DNA of 64,000 bases from Altererythrobacter epoxidivorans (GCF_001281485.1 NZ_CP012669.1:2722257-2786256), one strand, 5' to 3'. Counted from the first letter of the stretch, positions 29,965 to 40,883 are shown. Numbers and translations are program-made. Notes: generated by a model not told the origin, from the letters alone.

Positions 29965-32811
29965 TCAGTGCGCGGCGTCCCACGATGCCCCGGTTCCGAT
30001 CTCCACGCCCAGCGGCACCGACAGTTCCACGGCGGGACGGGCTGCTTCGGCCATGACTTTCTCGATGATCGGGCTGGCAGCCTCCACGTCCTCTTCGGGA
30101 AGTTCGAAGACCAGTTCGTCGTGCACCTGCAGCAACATGCGGACCCGGCCGAGGCCTGCATCCTCGAGCGCGGGCATCATGCGCGCCATCGCCCGCTTGA
30201 TGATGTCGGCACTGGTGCCCTGGATAGGAGCGTTGATCGCAGCGCGTTCCGAACCCTGGCGTTCGGCCTGGTTCTTGGAATTGATCCGCGGGAACCACGT
30301 CTTGCGCCCGAACAGCGTTTCCGAATAGCCGCGTTCGCGCACCGTCTCGAGCGTTTCCATGATGTATCGCTGGATGCCCGGGAAGCGCTGGAAATAGGTG
30401 TCGATCATCGCTTGCGCTTCGTCCGGCTCGACTTCCAGACGCCCCGCAAGTCCCCAGCGCGAAATACCGTAGAGGATAGCGAAGTTGATTGTCTTGGCAC
30501 GCGCGCGCGTATCCCGGGTCACTTCCCCGAACATCTCGGTCGCGGTGCGGGAGTGAATATCCTCGCCCGCAGCGAATGCCTCTTTCAGGGTTTCGACATC
30601 GGCCATGTGCGCCGCTAGCCGCAACTCGATCTGCGAATAGTCGGCCGCGAGCAGGACATTGCCCGCTTCGGGAACGAATGCTTCGCGGATCTGCCGACCG
30701 ATGGCGGTGCGGATCGGGATGTTCTGGAGGTTCGGATCTGTCGAGGACAGCCGCCCGGTTTGCGCACCGACGAGGCTGTAGCTGGTGTGCACCCTGCCAG
30801 TGTCCGGATTGATCTGGGCCTGCAGCGCATCGGTATAGGTCGACTTGAGCTTCGCAAGATGCCGCCATTCCAGCACCAGCTTGGCGATGTCGGCACCTTC
30901 GCCCGAAAGCTTCTCGAGCACGCTCTGGTCGGTCGAGTACTGTCCGCTCTTGCCCTTTCGGCCGCCCTTGTAGCCAAGCTTGTCGAACAGGATATCGCCC
31001 AGCTGCTTGGGGCTGCCGACGGTAAATTCCTCACCCGCCAGCTGGTGGATTTCCTTTTCGAGACGCGCTGTTTCGGTTGCAAATTCCTCCGACAGCTTGG
31101 CAAGTCGTGCGCGGTCGACCTTGATCCCTTCCCGCTCCATCGAAGCGACGACCGGGATCAATGGGCGATCGACCCGCTCATAGATTTTCGTACCGCCTTC
31201 TATCGCCAGCCGCGGCTTGAGATGCTGGAACAGCCGCCAGGTGACGTCGGCATCCTCGGCCGCGTATTCGGTCGCCTTGTCGAGCGGTACTTCGGCAAAC
31301 GGGATCTGCTTCTTGCCGGTACCGCAGATGTCCTTGAACGACAGGCAGGTGTGGCCGAGGTGGCGCTCGGACAATTCATCCATGCCATGCCCGCCGCCGA
31401 TGCCATCCTGGCTGCGGCCCGCGTCGAGGTCGAAGCTGATGATCATCGTGTCCTCGATCGGGGAAACTTCGATCCCGTTCCGGGCGAGGACATTGAGGTC
31501 GTATTTTCCGTTCTGGAAAATCTTCACCACCGCGTCGTTTTCGAGCAGCGGCTTCAGCACTGCCAGTGCGACAGACATTTCGATCTGCTCGGGCCGTTCC
31601 GCGAACATGTCGCTGCCGCCATGGCCCAGCGGGATATAGCAGGCATCGTTCGGTCCGAGTGCAAGGCTGACGCCGACGAGGTCGCATACCATGCAGTCGA
31701 GCGAGGTCGTTTCCGTATCGACCGCAACTTGCTGGCTGGCATGTGCGCGGGCTACCCAGTGCTCCAGTCGCTCGATCGTCTGGACGGTTTCGTAGGCGCT
31801 GCGATCGACCGCAGGCATTTCGGGCATAGGCTGGCGATTGCCCTCGGGCGCGCCCTTGTCCGACGCGGTTTCCTGCTTGACCGGATTGAGGTTGTTGGGG
31901 CGGTCCGGGCTGCCCTTGCCGGCATCGAGCCGACGCAGGAGCGAGGTGAAGCCGTGCTTTTCGAGGAAGGCGGCGAGCGGTTCGGGCGGTACGCCGTCGA
32001 GCTTGAAGTCGTCGAGCGGCTCGGGAAGTTCGCAGTCTTCCTTCAGCGTTACGAGGATGCGGCTGAGTTCGGCATCGCCGCGCCCTTCAATCAGGCGTTC
32101 CTTGAGCTTCGATGTCTTCATTTCCGGCGCCTGGTCTAGCGCCGCGGTGAGCGAACCGTGCTCGGCAATCAGCTTGCTCGCGGTCTTGGGCCCGATGCCA
32201 TAGATGCCCGGGATATTGTCGACGCTGTCGCCCATCAGCGCCAGCACGTCGCCGACCAGTTCCGGGGCGACGCCGAATTTTTCCTCGACCTCGGGAATGT
32301 AGATGCGCTGGCTCTTCATCGTATCGAGCATGTCGATGCGCGCCGGTCCGTTCGGGCCATCGACTTCGCCGACCAATTGCATCAGGTCCTTGTCCGAAGA
32401 CACGATGGTTACGTTCCACCCTTCGCGCTGGGCAGCGCGGGCATAGCTCGCGATCAGGTCGTCCGCCTCCAGCCCCTGTTCCTCGATACAGGGCAGGCTG
32501 AAAGCGCGGGTCGCATCGCGAATCAGCGGGAATTGTGGCCGCAGGTCTTCGGGTGGCTCGGGCCGGTTCGCCTTGTATTCGGGGTAGATCTCGTTGCGGA
32601 AACTCTGCGAATCCTTGTCGAGAATCACGGCAAGGTGCGTGGGTCCCTCAGCCTTGTCGAGATCGTCCGCCAACTTCCACAGCATGGTGGTGTAGCCATA
32701 GACCGCACCAACCGGCGTTCCTTCCGGATCGGTCAGCGGGGGAAGGCGGTGGTAAGCACGGAAAATGTAGGAAGAACCGTCGACGAGATAGAGATGCTGC
32801 TGCTGCGCCAT
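29965..32811 (-). CDS. polA: DNA polymerase I
   Basis: Repair and Okazaki-fragment processing polymerase. 948 residues with all three domains: 5'-3' exonuclease (YLVDGSSYIFRAYHRLPPL, GIGPKTASKLI), a 3'-5' exonuclease whose Exo I acidic pair is kept (VAVDTETTSLD near 350), and a family A polymerase with DYSQIELR, the O-helix region RAKTINFAILYGIS, and LQVHDELVFE near the C-terminus. Proofreading is therefore probably active, unlike some short polA forms. Single gene. Confidence 0.97.
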   Translation of the reverse strand: MAQQQHLYLVDGSSYIFRAYHRLPPLTDPEGTPVGAVYGYTTMLWKLADDLDKAEGPTHLAVILDKDSQSFRNEIYPEYKANRPEPPEDLRPQFPLIRDATRAFSLPCIEEQGLEADDLIASYARAAQREGWNVTIVSSDKDLMQLVGEVDGPNGPARIDMLDTMKSQRIYIPEVEEKFGVAPELVGDVLALMGDSVDNIPGIYGIGPKTASKLIAEHGSLTAALDQAPEMKTSKLKERLIEGRGDAELSRILVTLKEDCELPEPLDDFKLDGVPPEPLAAFLEKHGFTSLLRRLDAGKGSPDRPNNLNPVKQETASDKGAPEGNRQPMPEMPAVDRSAYETVQTIERLEHWVARAHASQQVAVDTETTSLDCMVCDLVGVSLALGPNDACYIPLGHGGSDMFAERPEQIEMSVALAVLKPLLENDAVVKIFQNGKYDLNVLARNGIEVSPIEDTMIISFDLDAGRSQDGIGGGHGMDELSERHLGHTCLSFKDICGTGKKQIPFAEVPLDKATEYAAEDADVTWRLFQHLKPRLAIEGGTKIYERVDRPLIPVVASMEREGIKVDRARLAKLSEEFATETARLEKEIHQLAGEEFTVGSPKQLGDILFDKLGYKGGRKGKSGQYSTDQSVLEKLSGEGADIAKLVLEWRHLAKLKSTYTDALQAQINPDTGRVHTSYSLVGAQTGRLSSTDPNLQNIPIRTAIGRQIREAFVPEAGNVLLAADYSQIELRLAAHMADVETLKEAFAAGEDIHSRTATEMFGEVTRDTRARAKTINFAILYGISRWGLAGRLEVEPDEAQAMIDTYFQRFPGIQRYIMETLETVRERGYSETLFGRKTWFPRINSKNQAERQGSERAAINAPIQGTSADIIKRAMARMMPALEDAGLGRVRMLLQVHDELVFELPEEDVEAASPIIEKVMAEAARPAVELSVPLGVEIGTGASWDAAH

Positions 32812-33073
32812 GCAGGCTTGCTAGCAGCGCTTTCACCTGCTGGTAAGCCGGTTTCGCGAGCTGGCAGGCGCCGCCTAATTTGCCTGTTGAGGTGTGTCAT
32901 GCGCCGGTCGAAATAAGGCAGAAAAATGGCCAAATGTGGCGAATCCGCTTGCATGGTCACAAAATGGCCATTATTTACGCCCCCCGAAGCTGACCTGATC
33001 AAAGGCTGGCTTTGCATGATTGCCGCAATTGTGGCGGTCATGTTCATCACTCGCTGATCAAGGAATTATACCT

Positions 33074-33325
33074 ATGCGTAAGATCGTTCTTGCTGCCGCA
33101 ATCGCCACCTCGGCTCTCGGCCTCGCTGCTTGCTCGGAACAGACCGAAGACGCAGCTGAAGCAACCGCCGATTCGATGGCTGCTGACGCTGAAGCAGTTG
33201 CTGAAGAAGCAACCGCTGAAACCGCTGAAGCTGCTGACGAAGCTGCTGCTGCTGCTGACGAAGCTGCTGCTGAAGCTGAAGCTGCAGTCGAAGGCGAAAC
33301 CGAAGCAGAAGCTCAGGCTGACTAA
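33074..33325 (+). CDS. Small Ala/Glu-rich lipoprotein
   Basis: 83 residues from ATG 33074, with AAGGA about ten bases upstream. MRKIVLAAAIATSALGLAAC is a lipoprotein signal with lipobox LAAC (Cys20). The mature part is almost only Ala, Glu, Asp and Thr in a heptad-like pattern, so a long acidic helix or coiled coil is likely. Function unknown; a similar architecture appears at 42284-42559. A UUCG-loop terminator follows. Confidence 0.75.
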   Translation: MRKIVLAAAIATSALGLAACSEQTEDAAEATADSMAADAEAVAEEATAETAEAADEAAAAADEAAAEAEAAVEGETEAEAQAD

Positions 33326-33353
33326 TTCGGAAGATCGATTTTCGATTTTAGGG

Positions 33354-33383
33354 AAGGGCGGTACTTCGGTGCCGCCCTTTTCT
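33354..33383 (+). terminator. Terminator of the Ala/Glu-rich lipoprotein gene
   Basis: AAGGGCGGTAC, loop TTCG, GTGCCGCCCTT, then TTTCTT. It may also serve the convergent hydrolase gene on the minus strand. Confidence 0.85.
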
Positions 33384-33485
33384 TATGCGCGCCATGTTTT
33401 GCCGGCTCGGCCAAGCAAATGGCGCATGCAGGCTCATCGCGGAGTGACCCGCGTTCCAGCTGCCAGCATTTTTGGAAACTAGGCG

Positions 33486-34511
33486 CTAGCCGCCGTTGTG
33501 GTCGGCACTGGTCCACACCGGACCGCGCGTGCGGGCCCGGCTGGCAAACCCATCGTAGAGCGCACGGGCGATGCTCGCGATGCGATTTTCGCGTTCAAGG
33601 CGCGATCCCTGTCCGGTCACATAGATGGCAACGGCAATGGCACGGCCATCGGGAGCCTCGATGATGCCGATATCGCTCGACGTGTTGTTGAGCGATCCGG
33701 TCTTGTGGCTGACGCGCGCATCCGAAGGCATGTTGGCCACGATGCGGCGTTTGCCGGTGCGCGTGCGGCTCATCGCGCCCAGCAGCACGCGGCGGCTATC
33801 CGCCGAAAGATACTTGCCCTGGTAGAACCCGCGAAGAAGTTCGACCATGGCACGCGGCGTGGCGGCGTCCCGCTTGTCGATATAATAAGCCGGATCGAAT
33901 TCGCCGTCGTCACGCACCAGCGTGGCGATGTCGCGATCGATGCTGAATTCCTTGATCCCCTGGCGGCGAACCCAGTCGTTGACCTTGTCGGGCCCGCCGA
34001 CTGCAGCCAGCAGGGCATCGGTTGCCGGATTGCTGGAGCGGGTGATCATGATCTCGATCAGGTCGATCGCCTGCATGTACTCGCCCTTGCGGACGGGCGC
34101 TTTCGAGCTGGAGAACCGGGCCGAACTTACCGGGATCATCAGCGGGAATTCGCTGGTCAGCGAGTATTTCCCCTTTTCGACCAGTTCGAGATAGGTCGCG
34201 GCGATCGCGATCTTGCTGGTCGAGGCCATCGGAAACAGCTGGTCGCCGAGGATTGCGACCTCTTCGCCGGTGGCGAGGTCGATTGCGGCAACACCGATGC
34301 GCCCGCGGTCGCCGTCTGCCAATTGGGCAATGCGGCGCTCGAACGAACTGTCGTAGATTGCGTCATAAGTCTGCGGAACGCGCAGCTCGGTGCCGAGCGC
34401 CTGGTCGAACGCAGCTTCGAGATTGGTGCTCTGGGCGTAGGTAGGCGCCGCAAGCAGCGCGGCGAGTGCGGCAACTGATGAAAAAGTGGCTTTCTTCAAT
34501 CGGCTCAGCAT
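33486..34511 (-). CDS. Class A beta-lactamase-like serine hydrolase
   Basis: 341 residues with a signal peptide (MLSRLKKATFSSVAALAALLAAPTYAQ), so periplasmic. Penicillin-recognising motifs: nucleophile Ser97 and Lys100 (STSK), SSN at 159-161, and HKTGS with Lys270. The Glu-x-x-Leu-Asn omega-loop motif needed for efficient deacylation in class A lactamases is not visible: the region reads RDIATLVRDDGEFDP before the conserved RDAATPRAM. It may be a weak lactamase, a DD-peptidase-like enzyme or another hydrolase; resistance should not be assumed. Confidence 0.83.
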   Translation of the reverse strand: MLSRLKKATFSSVAALAALLAAPTYAQSTNLEAAFDQALGTELRVPQTYDAIYDSSFERRIAQLADGDRGRIGVAAIDLATGEEVAILGDQLFPMASTSKIAIAATYLELVEKGKYSLTSEFPLMIPVSSARFSSSKAPVRKGEYMQAIDLIEIMITRSSNPATDALLAAVGGPDKVNDWVRRQGIKEFSIDRDIATLVRDDGEFDPAYYIDKRDAATPRAMVELLRGFYQGKYLSADSRRVLLGAMSRTRTGKRRIVANMPSDARVSHKTGSLNNTSSDIGIIEAPDGRAIAVAIYVTGQGSRLERENRIASIARALYDGFASRARTRGPVWTSADHNGG

Positions 34512-34535
34512 TACGTCACGTTAAATCCCGCATGG

Positions 34536-34551
34536 TTATGAAGAGATTAAC
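34536..34551 (+). promoter_or_regulatory. Possible CtrA box upstream of the serine hydrolase
   Basis: TTAT-GAAGAGA-TTAAC: one mismatch from TTAA-N7-TTAAC, 25-40 bp upstream of the hydrolase start. Weak by itself, since such near-matches occur by chance. Confidence 0.3.
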
Positions 34552-34648
34552 GGGGCCGGATTCGTTCAAGCAAGAGTTTTACGCTGTGGCGCGATGAAAT
34601 GTTCATGGCGAGCGATGAGATTCATCGTCGCCCGCCTGAACACCGCGA

Positions 34649-35056
34649 TCAGGCTGTTTCGATAGCCTTTTCGATCTTCGCTATAGGTTCCCCGGTCAAT
34701 GTCTTGGCGATTTCGCCGACCAGTCGCCCCTTCAGTTCCGAATGGTAGTGGTGACGCATTTCACCCAGCGTCTTCGGGTCCGCGATGATGAGGATGTCGT
34801 CGATCGAACCGGCAATTGCCTTGCGGTTCAGCCATTCGGCGGCCGCAGCACCATGCGCGAGTTCTTCCAGGTCGGTCCGTCCATGACGTTGGCCGATTTC
34901 ATCCTGATGGCGAACGCCGGCGCTGAAATTTGTCGGGTCGAGTTCCGGGTTTTCTTCCTTTTCCAGCTTGGGCTCGAAGGGTTGTCCGGTGTTGCGGAAA
35001 AGAGTGAAATGTTCGCCATCGACCATGGCGACGTGGGCTTTGTGGGGTAGTTTCAT
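34649..35056 (-). CDS. Host attachment family protein
   Basis: 135 residues, complete. Matches the small Host_attach family of alphaproteobacteria (Rhizobium attachment proteins), which is distantly related to archaeal-eukaryotic release-factor-like (baeRF) folds. Typical segments: HKAHVAMVDGEHFTLFRNTG at the start and DDILIIADPKTLGEMRHHYH with LVGEIAKTLTGEPIAKIEKAI at the end. Despite the family name, no surface-export signal is present; it looks cytoplasmic. Real role unproven. Confidence 0.8.
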   Translation of the reverse strand: MKLPHKAHVAMVDGEHFTLFRNTGQPFEPKLEKEENPELDPTNFSAGVRHQDEIGQRHGRTDLEELAHGAAAAEWLNRKAIAGSIDDILIIADPKTLGEMRHHYHSELKGRLVGEIAKTLTGEPIAKIEKAIETA

Positions 35057-35149
35057 GTCTCGGCTCTCCCGTTTGATTGCAGTTACCCGGACAACGCTTC
35101 AGACGCCCCTTGGTTGCCGCATTCGGGTCAGAACCTGCTGTTCGGTGCC

Positions 35150-36484
35150 CTAGTCGACCACCTCTATGCACGGCTGGTCCTTCTTCAGCCGATAGCCAGT
35201 AGCGGTCTCGACCAGGCATCCCCGATCGCGCAATTCCGCCACTGGGCCGAATACCCTGAGCTGGTGTCCGCACAGCATCGTCCGTCCAAGCTTGCCGTCG
35301 CGGCATTGCGCAAAGTGCCGGTCTATCTGGAGCGCCTGCTCAAGACGTTCGACAGCTGTGCGATGGAACTGCTGTTTCGCCTTCATCTCCATTACCTCGC
35401 CATATTCCATCGGATAGCGGAAGTGTCGGTCGAGGATCTTGTAGGCAGGGTTGTTCGCCTTGGCATCGTGGATCGGCCCCATTGGATCGGCGAACACGCT
35501 GGTCCCTTCAGGCACGAAGCCGATCGAGGCCATGCGTTGCAGCATCCAGTTCATCGAGACACCGGGCAAGTGGCCTTCGATATGGTCGTCGGGCGCATAG
35601 CTGCCGCCGACATCGGCATGTGCGCCCGCGAACCAGACCTCGTCGACGGCACCGGTCCGCTGGCGCTCGGGACACATGGCGAAGTTCTTTTCACCCTTCG
35701 CGAAAGTCGGGGTGAAGCTGTAGGCACGGTTGTCGTCGAGTGCCATCGCGTGGAAGGTCGTCCCGACGTTGCAATTGGTCAGGTAGTAATGCCGGTCGCG
35801 TTCGTCGGGCTTGATCGAATAATCGGGCCAGCCCATCGCTTCCACCGTGTCCCAGATCGCCATGGCCAGAACCGGCGTCTCGTGATTGACTTGCGGCGGC
35901 GTGATGCCTTCCTCGCGATAGACATCCATCACCCGGGACAGCCGCAATTCGAAGCGTGCCGGAATGTCCATGTTACCGCGCGGGGTGTTCCGATAGGCCT
36001 TGAACAGCTTCTTCACGATGCGCTTGCGATCCCTGGGGGATCGACCCGAAAGGTCGGGTATGCCTGCCACTGCGATCATGCCGTTGAGCGCCCTTACGGC
36101 ATAGGCACCGCGGCTGAAGCCGCTCAGCACGAGGCGATCTTTCGGACGATAGGTACGGGTCAGGAAAGTATAGGCGTTGCGAATATCCTCGCTCATCCCC
36201 GAACCGGCAGCGAGGCCGAGCAGTTCGCCTTCGCTTCCGACGCCCTCGCCGTAATAGGTGGCCAGCTCGTTCCCGGAAGGGCTCGTCGCACGGGCATCGA
36301 CAATCTCGAAGAGGCGCGCCGCATTGGTTCGAGAGATCTGGCTGTTCCCGGTTCCGTCGATCGTAACCAGAATGTCTCTGGGTCGTTTGTCCGAACCAAA
36401 ATAGGGTCGATAAATCGAACCTACCTGCGTTGTCGTGCAACCGCTCAGTAAAACGACCAGAATTAGTGCGAAGAATTTCTTCAT
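35150..36484 (-). CDS. DUF2235 (alpha/beta-hydrolase) lipoprotein
   Basis: 444 residues. Lipobox LLSGC with Cys16, so predicted lipid-anchored. The DUF2235 domain holds the nucleophile motif GFSRGA (Ser124), an early LVTIDGTGNSQ, and the later WFAGAHADVGGSY, which carries the acid/His region. DUF2235 includes the Tle1-type phospholipase effectors of type VI secretion, but no secretion genes or immunity gene are nearby, and the lipobox implies self-localisation to the envelope. Lipase or esterase activity is inferred; substrate unknown. Confidence 0.82.
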   Translation of the reverse strand: MKKFFALILVVLLSGCTTTQVGSIYRPYFGSDKRPRDILVTIDGTGNSQISRTNAARLFEIVDARATSPSGNELATYYGEGVGSEGELLGLAAGSGMSEDIRNAYTFLTRTYRPKDRLVLSGFSRGAYAVRALNGMIAVAGIPDLSGRSPRDRKRIVKKLFKAYRNTPRGNMDIPARFELRLSRVMDVYREEGITPPQVNHETPVLAMAIWDTVEAMGWPDYSIKPDERDRHYYLTNCNVGTTFHAMALDDNRAYSFTPTFAKGEKNFAMCPERQRTGAVDEVWFAGAHADVGGSYAPDDHIEGHLPGVSMNWMLQRMASIGFVPEGTSVFADPMGPIHDAKANNPAYKILDRHFRYPMEYGEVMEMKAKQQFHRTAVERLEQALQIDRHFAQCRDGKLGRTMLCGHQLRVFGPVAELRDRGCLVETATGYRLKKDQPCIEVVD

Positions 36485-36544
36485 GTCTCGTCCCCCTGTT
36501 CGGACAAGGTGACCAAATTTCCCGTCAATTGCAAATCGGCAAAG

Positions 36545-36576
36545 AAAAAGGCCCGGCGGATCGCTCCACCGGGCCC
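36545..36576 (-). terminator. Rho-independent terminator of groESL
   Basis: Minus strand GGCCCGGTGGA, loop GCGA, TCCGCCGGGCC (11 pairs), then TTTTTC. Directly after the groEL stop. Confidence 0.9.
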
Positions 36577-36601
36577 TTCTGATCGGTTATGGCAACCGGG
36601 C

Positions 36602-38287
<1,686 letters not shown>

Positions 38288-38301
38288 TCAGGGCCCGGCG
38301 A

Positions 38302-38589
38302 TCAGCCGATGATCCCCATGATGTCGCTTTCCTTCATGATCAGCAGGTCTTCGCCGTCGATCTTGACTTCGGTGCCCGACCACTTGCCGAACAGCACGCG
38401 GTCGCCAGCCTTGACGTCCAGCGGAGTGACGCTGCCGTCTTCCCCCTTGGAACCGTTACCGACGGCGACGATCTCGCCTTCGCTCGGCTTTTCCTGGGCG
38501 CTGTCGGGGATGATGATGCCGCCAGCGGTTTTCTGGTCGGCTTCGATGCGACGGACCAGAACGCGGTCGTGCAGCGGACGAAATGCCAT
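38302..38589 (-). CDS. groES: Co-chaperonin GroES (10 kDa)
   Basis: 95 residues from ATG 38589 ([14 protein letters not shown]). The mobile loop [20 protein letters not shown], which docks on GroEL, is intact. First gene of groES-groEL; the frame open up to 38637 runs into the CIRCE element and is not coding. Confidence 0.97.
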   Translation of the reverse strand: MAFRPLHDRVLVRRIEADQKTAGGIIIPDSAQEKPSEGEIVAVGNGSKGEDGSVTPLDVKAGDRVLFGKWSGTEVKIDGEDLLIMKESDIMGIIG

Positions 38590-38623
38590 AGTGATGACCT
38601 CTCTCGTAAGGTTGAATAATCGG

Positions 38624-38650
38624 TTGGCACTCTCCACCCGAGAGTGCCAG
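38624..38650. promoter_or_regulatory. CIRCE operator (HrcA site) of groESL
   Basis: TTGGCACTC, nine bases, GAGTGCCAG: close to TTAGCACTC-N9-GAGTGCTAA. It lies 35-61 bp before groES, so HrcA repression with heat-shock release is expected. Confidence 0.92.
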
Positions 38651-38657
38651 CAGGGCG

Positions 38658-38686
38658 CATTTGGGGATGCGCCTTCATCGAGTCAA
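38658..38686 (-). promoter_or_regulatory. Candidate groESL promoter
   Basis: Minus strand TTGACT, 17 bases, CAAATG. Transcription would begin at the edge of the CIRCE repeat, the expected geometry. Whether sigma-70 or sigma-32 reads it cannot be decided. Confidence 0.45.
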
Positions 38687-38737
38687 CTGGGGTTCAGCTA
38701 AAAAAGTTGCGCCCTGTCAGGCAGGGCATGAACCAGA

Positions 38738-40147
38738 TCAGGCGGAGTGCTTCGACAGCCCGATCCGGTCGCGGCGCATCCACCGCCCTGTCAGCAAGAC
38801 AGACGCAAACACCAGCCCTGTGGCAAGCCCGACCCAGACGCCGGTGCCCTCCAGCGGAGAGTAAAAGCCGAGCCAGATGGCGACTCCGTATCCGGGCACC
38901 CAGTAACTGAAGATGGCGATCATCATCGGCACCCGCGTGTCCTGCAATCCGCGCAGTGCGCCTGCCGCGACTGCCTGGATACCGTCGAACAACTGGAATG
39001 CGGCTGCCACCTTCATGTACCTGATCGCAAACCCGACCATCGCTGCGTTCGCCGCAACCGTCGGATCGACGTAGATTTGCAGCAATTGGTAGGGTGCCAG
39101 CAGCATGGCGGCAGCGGTCAGGCACATGAAGCCGCCGCCCATCGCGATACCCACCCAGCCGGCGCGGCCGATGGCATCGCGGTCGCGCGCACCATAATGA
39201 TAGCCGACCCGGATGGTCACCGCCTGGCCGATCCCGAAGGGAACCTGGAAGGCGAGCGCCGCCACCTGCAAAGCTACGGTATGGCCCGCAAGCTCGCTCG
39301 CCCCGATATTGCCCATCAGAAACGCAGCGCCGCTGAACAGTCCGGCTTCGGCGATGATGATGATCATGACCGGCGAGCCGACACGGATCAGTTCGCGGAA
39401 GCGTTCCCACTCTGGCCGCCACCAGTTCCCGAAGATCCGATAGCGCCGCATCCGGCGGTCGTAGGCGATCGCGATGATATAGCAGGCAAGGATAAACAGC
39501 GACGTGGTGACGCTGGCGAGCGCGGAGCCTTCGAGGCCGAGTGCGGGCGCGCCGAAATTGCCGAACACGAAGGCGTAATTGCCCAGCAGGCTCGCCCCCA
39601 GTGCTAGCCCCGTGATGGCGGTTGCAAAGACCGGGCGGCCCAGCGCCGAAACGAAATTGCGCAGCACATTGGCGAGCAGCATGGGGATCATCGCCCACAG
39701 GATGATCGCCAGGAAGTCACCTGCCCGCCCTGCGATCAGCGGATCCTGACCTGTGGCAAGCAGGATATCCTCGCCGAACAGGCACAACATCATGCCGAGC
39801 AGGCCCGAGAAGACGGCGAGCCACATGCCCATGCGTACCGAGCGGCGCACCTCGCGCACGGCATGGCGGCGGCGGCCAAGTTCCTCTGCGATCAGGGCTG
39901 CGACGATGCCGGTCAGTCCGCTGAGGCTCCACATGGTGAGGCCGAATATCGCAATGGCGAGCGAAGATGCGGCGAGTTCGACCTCGCCAAGCCGCGCGAC
40001 GAAGATCACGTCGACTGCGTGGACCAGCATCTGCAACAGGTTCGCCGCAGCAAGAGGCCAGGCAAGCTTGAAGGTCGCGACAATCTCGTCACGCCAGCCG
40101 TCGCTGCCGATCGGCAGGGGCTTCAGGGGGTGTGCGTCATGCATCAT
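38738..40147 (-). CDS. MATE-family multidrug efflux transporter
   Basis: 469 residues if started at ATG 40147; other in-frame starts lie at 40144, 40162 and 40207 (TTG), none with a clear ribosome site. Twelve hydrophobic spans. The N-lobe has LAWPLAAANLLQMLVHAVDVIFVARLG and the C-lobe GSPVMIIIIAEAGLFSGAAFLMG, the repeat relation typical of MATE/NorM. Exports cationic compounds using an Na+ or H+ gradient. It lies just upstream of groES on the same strand but ends before that promoter. Confidence 0.9.
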   Translation of the reverse strand: MMHDAHPLKPLPIGSDGWRDEIVATFKLAWPLAAANLLQMLVHAVDVIFVARLGEVELAASSLAIAIFGLTMWSLSGLTGIVAALIAEELGRRRHAVREVRRSVRMGMWLAVFSGLLGMMLCLFGEDILLATGQDPLIAGRAGDFLAIILWAMIPMLLANVLRNFVSALGRPVFATAITGLALGASLLGNYAFVFGNFGAPALGLEGSALASVTTSLFILACYIIAIAYDRRMRRYRIFGNWWRPEWERFRELIRVGSPVMIIIIAEAGLFSGAAFLMGNIGASELAGHTVALQVAALAFQVPFGIGQAVTIRVGYHYGARDRDAIGRAGWVGIAMGGGFMCLTAAAMLLAPYQLLQIYVDPTVAANAAMVGFAIRYMKVAAAFQLFDGIQAVAAGALRGLQDTRVPMMIAIFSYWVPGYGVAIWLGFYSPLEGTGVWVGLATGLVFASVLLTGRWMRRDRIGLSKHSA

Positions 40148-40384
40148 ACCGGTGCTGCCCATGCACCGGACAGCCGGACCGGATACGTCCGATGGACGAA
40201 TTGCCAAAGCGGGTTGCGCGCGGCGGCCCGTTTTCCTCGCTTATGCGCGGCCAAAGGGCCACAGTCGCTTTTCCTTGCGGCAGGGAAGGCGGTTTTAAAA
40301 AATCACGCCAAATTTGACCTGCGACCATCGACCTTTGCTCTGCGTGCGTCACTATGGCGAGGTGAGACGAGAAGGAGACGGGGA

Positions 40385-40855
40385 ATGCGTTTTGTGAAAT
40401 TGCCCATAGCGTCTGCAATGGTGCTGGTTTTGTCCGCGTGTGGCGGTTCGGCCGATGAACCCGCAGGGGAAGCGCCGTATGACGATGCCGCGCCCGAGGC
40501 TGACGAAACGGCGGCGGTTGATGTGGCGCCCGAAGCGGACGCAGACGTGGCGTCTGCTGGCAATGCAGCCCCGGCCGCCTTCACCCAGTGTAAGACCTGT
40601 CACTCGGTCGAAATGGGCAAGAACATGATCGGCCCGTCCCTCGCGGGCGTTTTCGGAGCATCCGCCGGCCATGTCGGCGATTTCGCCTACAGCACGCCCA
40701 TGCGCGAATCCGGCCTGACGTGGGACGAGGTAACGCTTGGTGCCTATCTCGAGAACCCGCAGTCGGTGGTGCCGGGCACCAAGATGTCGTTTGCAGGGGT
40801 CAAGGATGCCGCAAGACGGCAGGAAGTGATCGATTACCTCAAGACGCTGAAATAG
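40385..40855 (+). CDS. Cytochrome c (class I) lipoprotein
   Basis: 156 residues from ATG 40385, preceded by AAGGAG. Lipobox LSAC (Cys19) anchors it in the membrane; an acidic Ala/Pro linker follows, then a small c-type cytochrome domain with heme motif CKTCH 69-73 and axial Met134 in PGTKMSF. This resembles membrane-tethered cytochrome c2-like electron carriers between bc1 and oxidases. No oxidase gene is near. Convergent with rplL. Confidence 0.9.
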   Translation: MRFVKLPIASAMVLVLSACGGSADEPAGEAPYDDAAPEADETAAVDVAPEADADVASAGNAAPAAFTQCKTCHSVEMGKNMIGPSLAGVFGASAGHVGDFAYSTPMRESGLTWDEVTLGAYLENPQSVVPGTKMSFAGVKDAARRQEVIDYLKTLK

Positions 40856-40883
40856 CGCCGCGGCCATCTGGTGCGCATACGAA

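Noticed and set aside
30760..32139. 459-codon frame antisense to polA
   Set aside because: Shadow of polA, without domains.
33012..33482. Lys/Leu-rich frame overlapping the Ala/Glu-rich lipoprotein
   Set aside because: Frame-shifted reading of the repetitive GCT/GAA codons; the lipoprotein frame has the ribosome site and lipobox.
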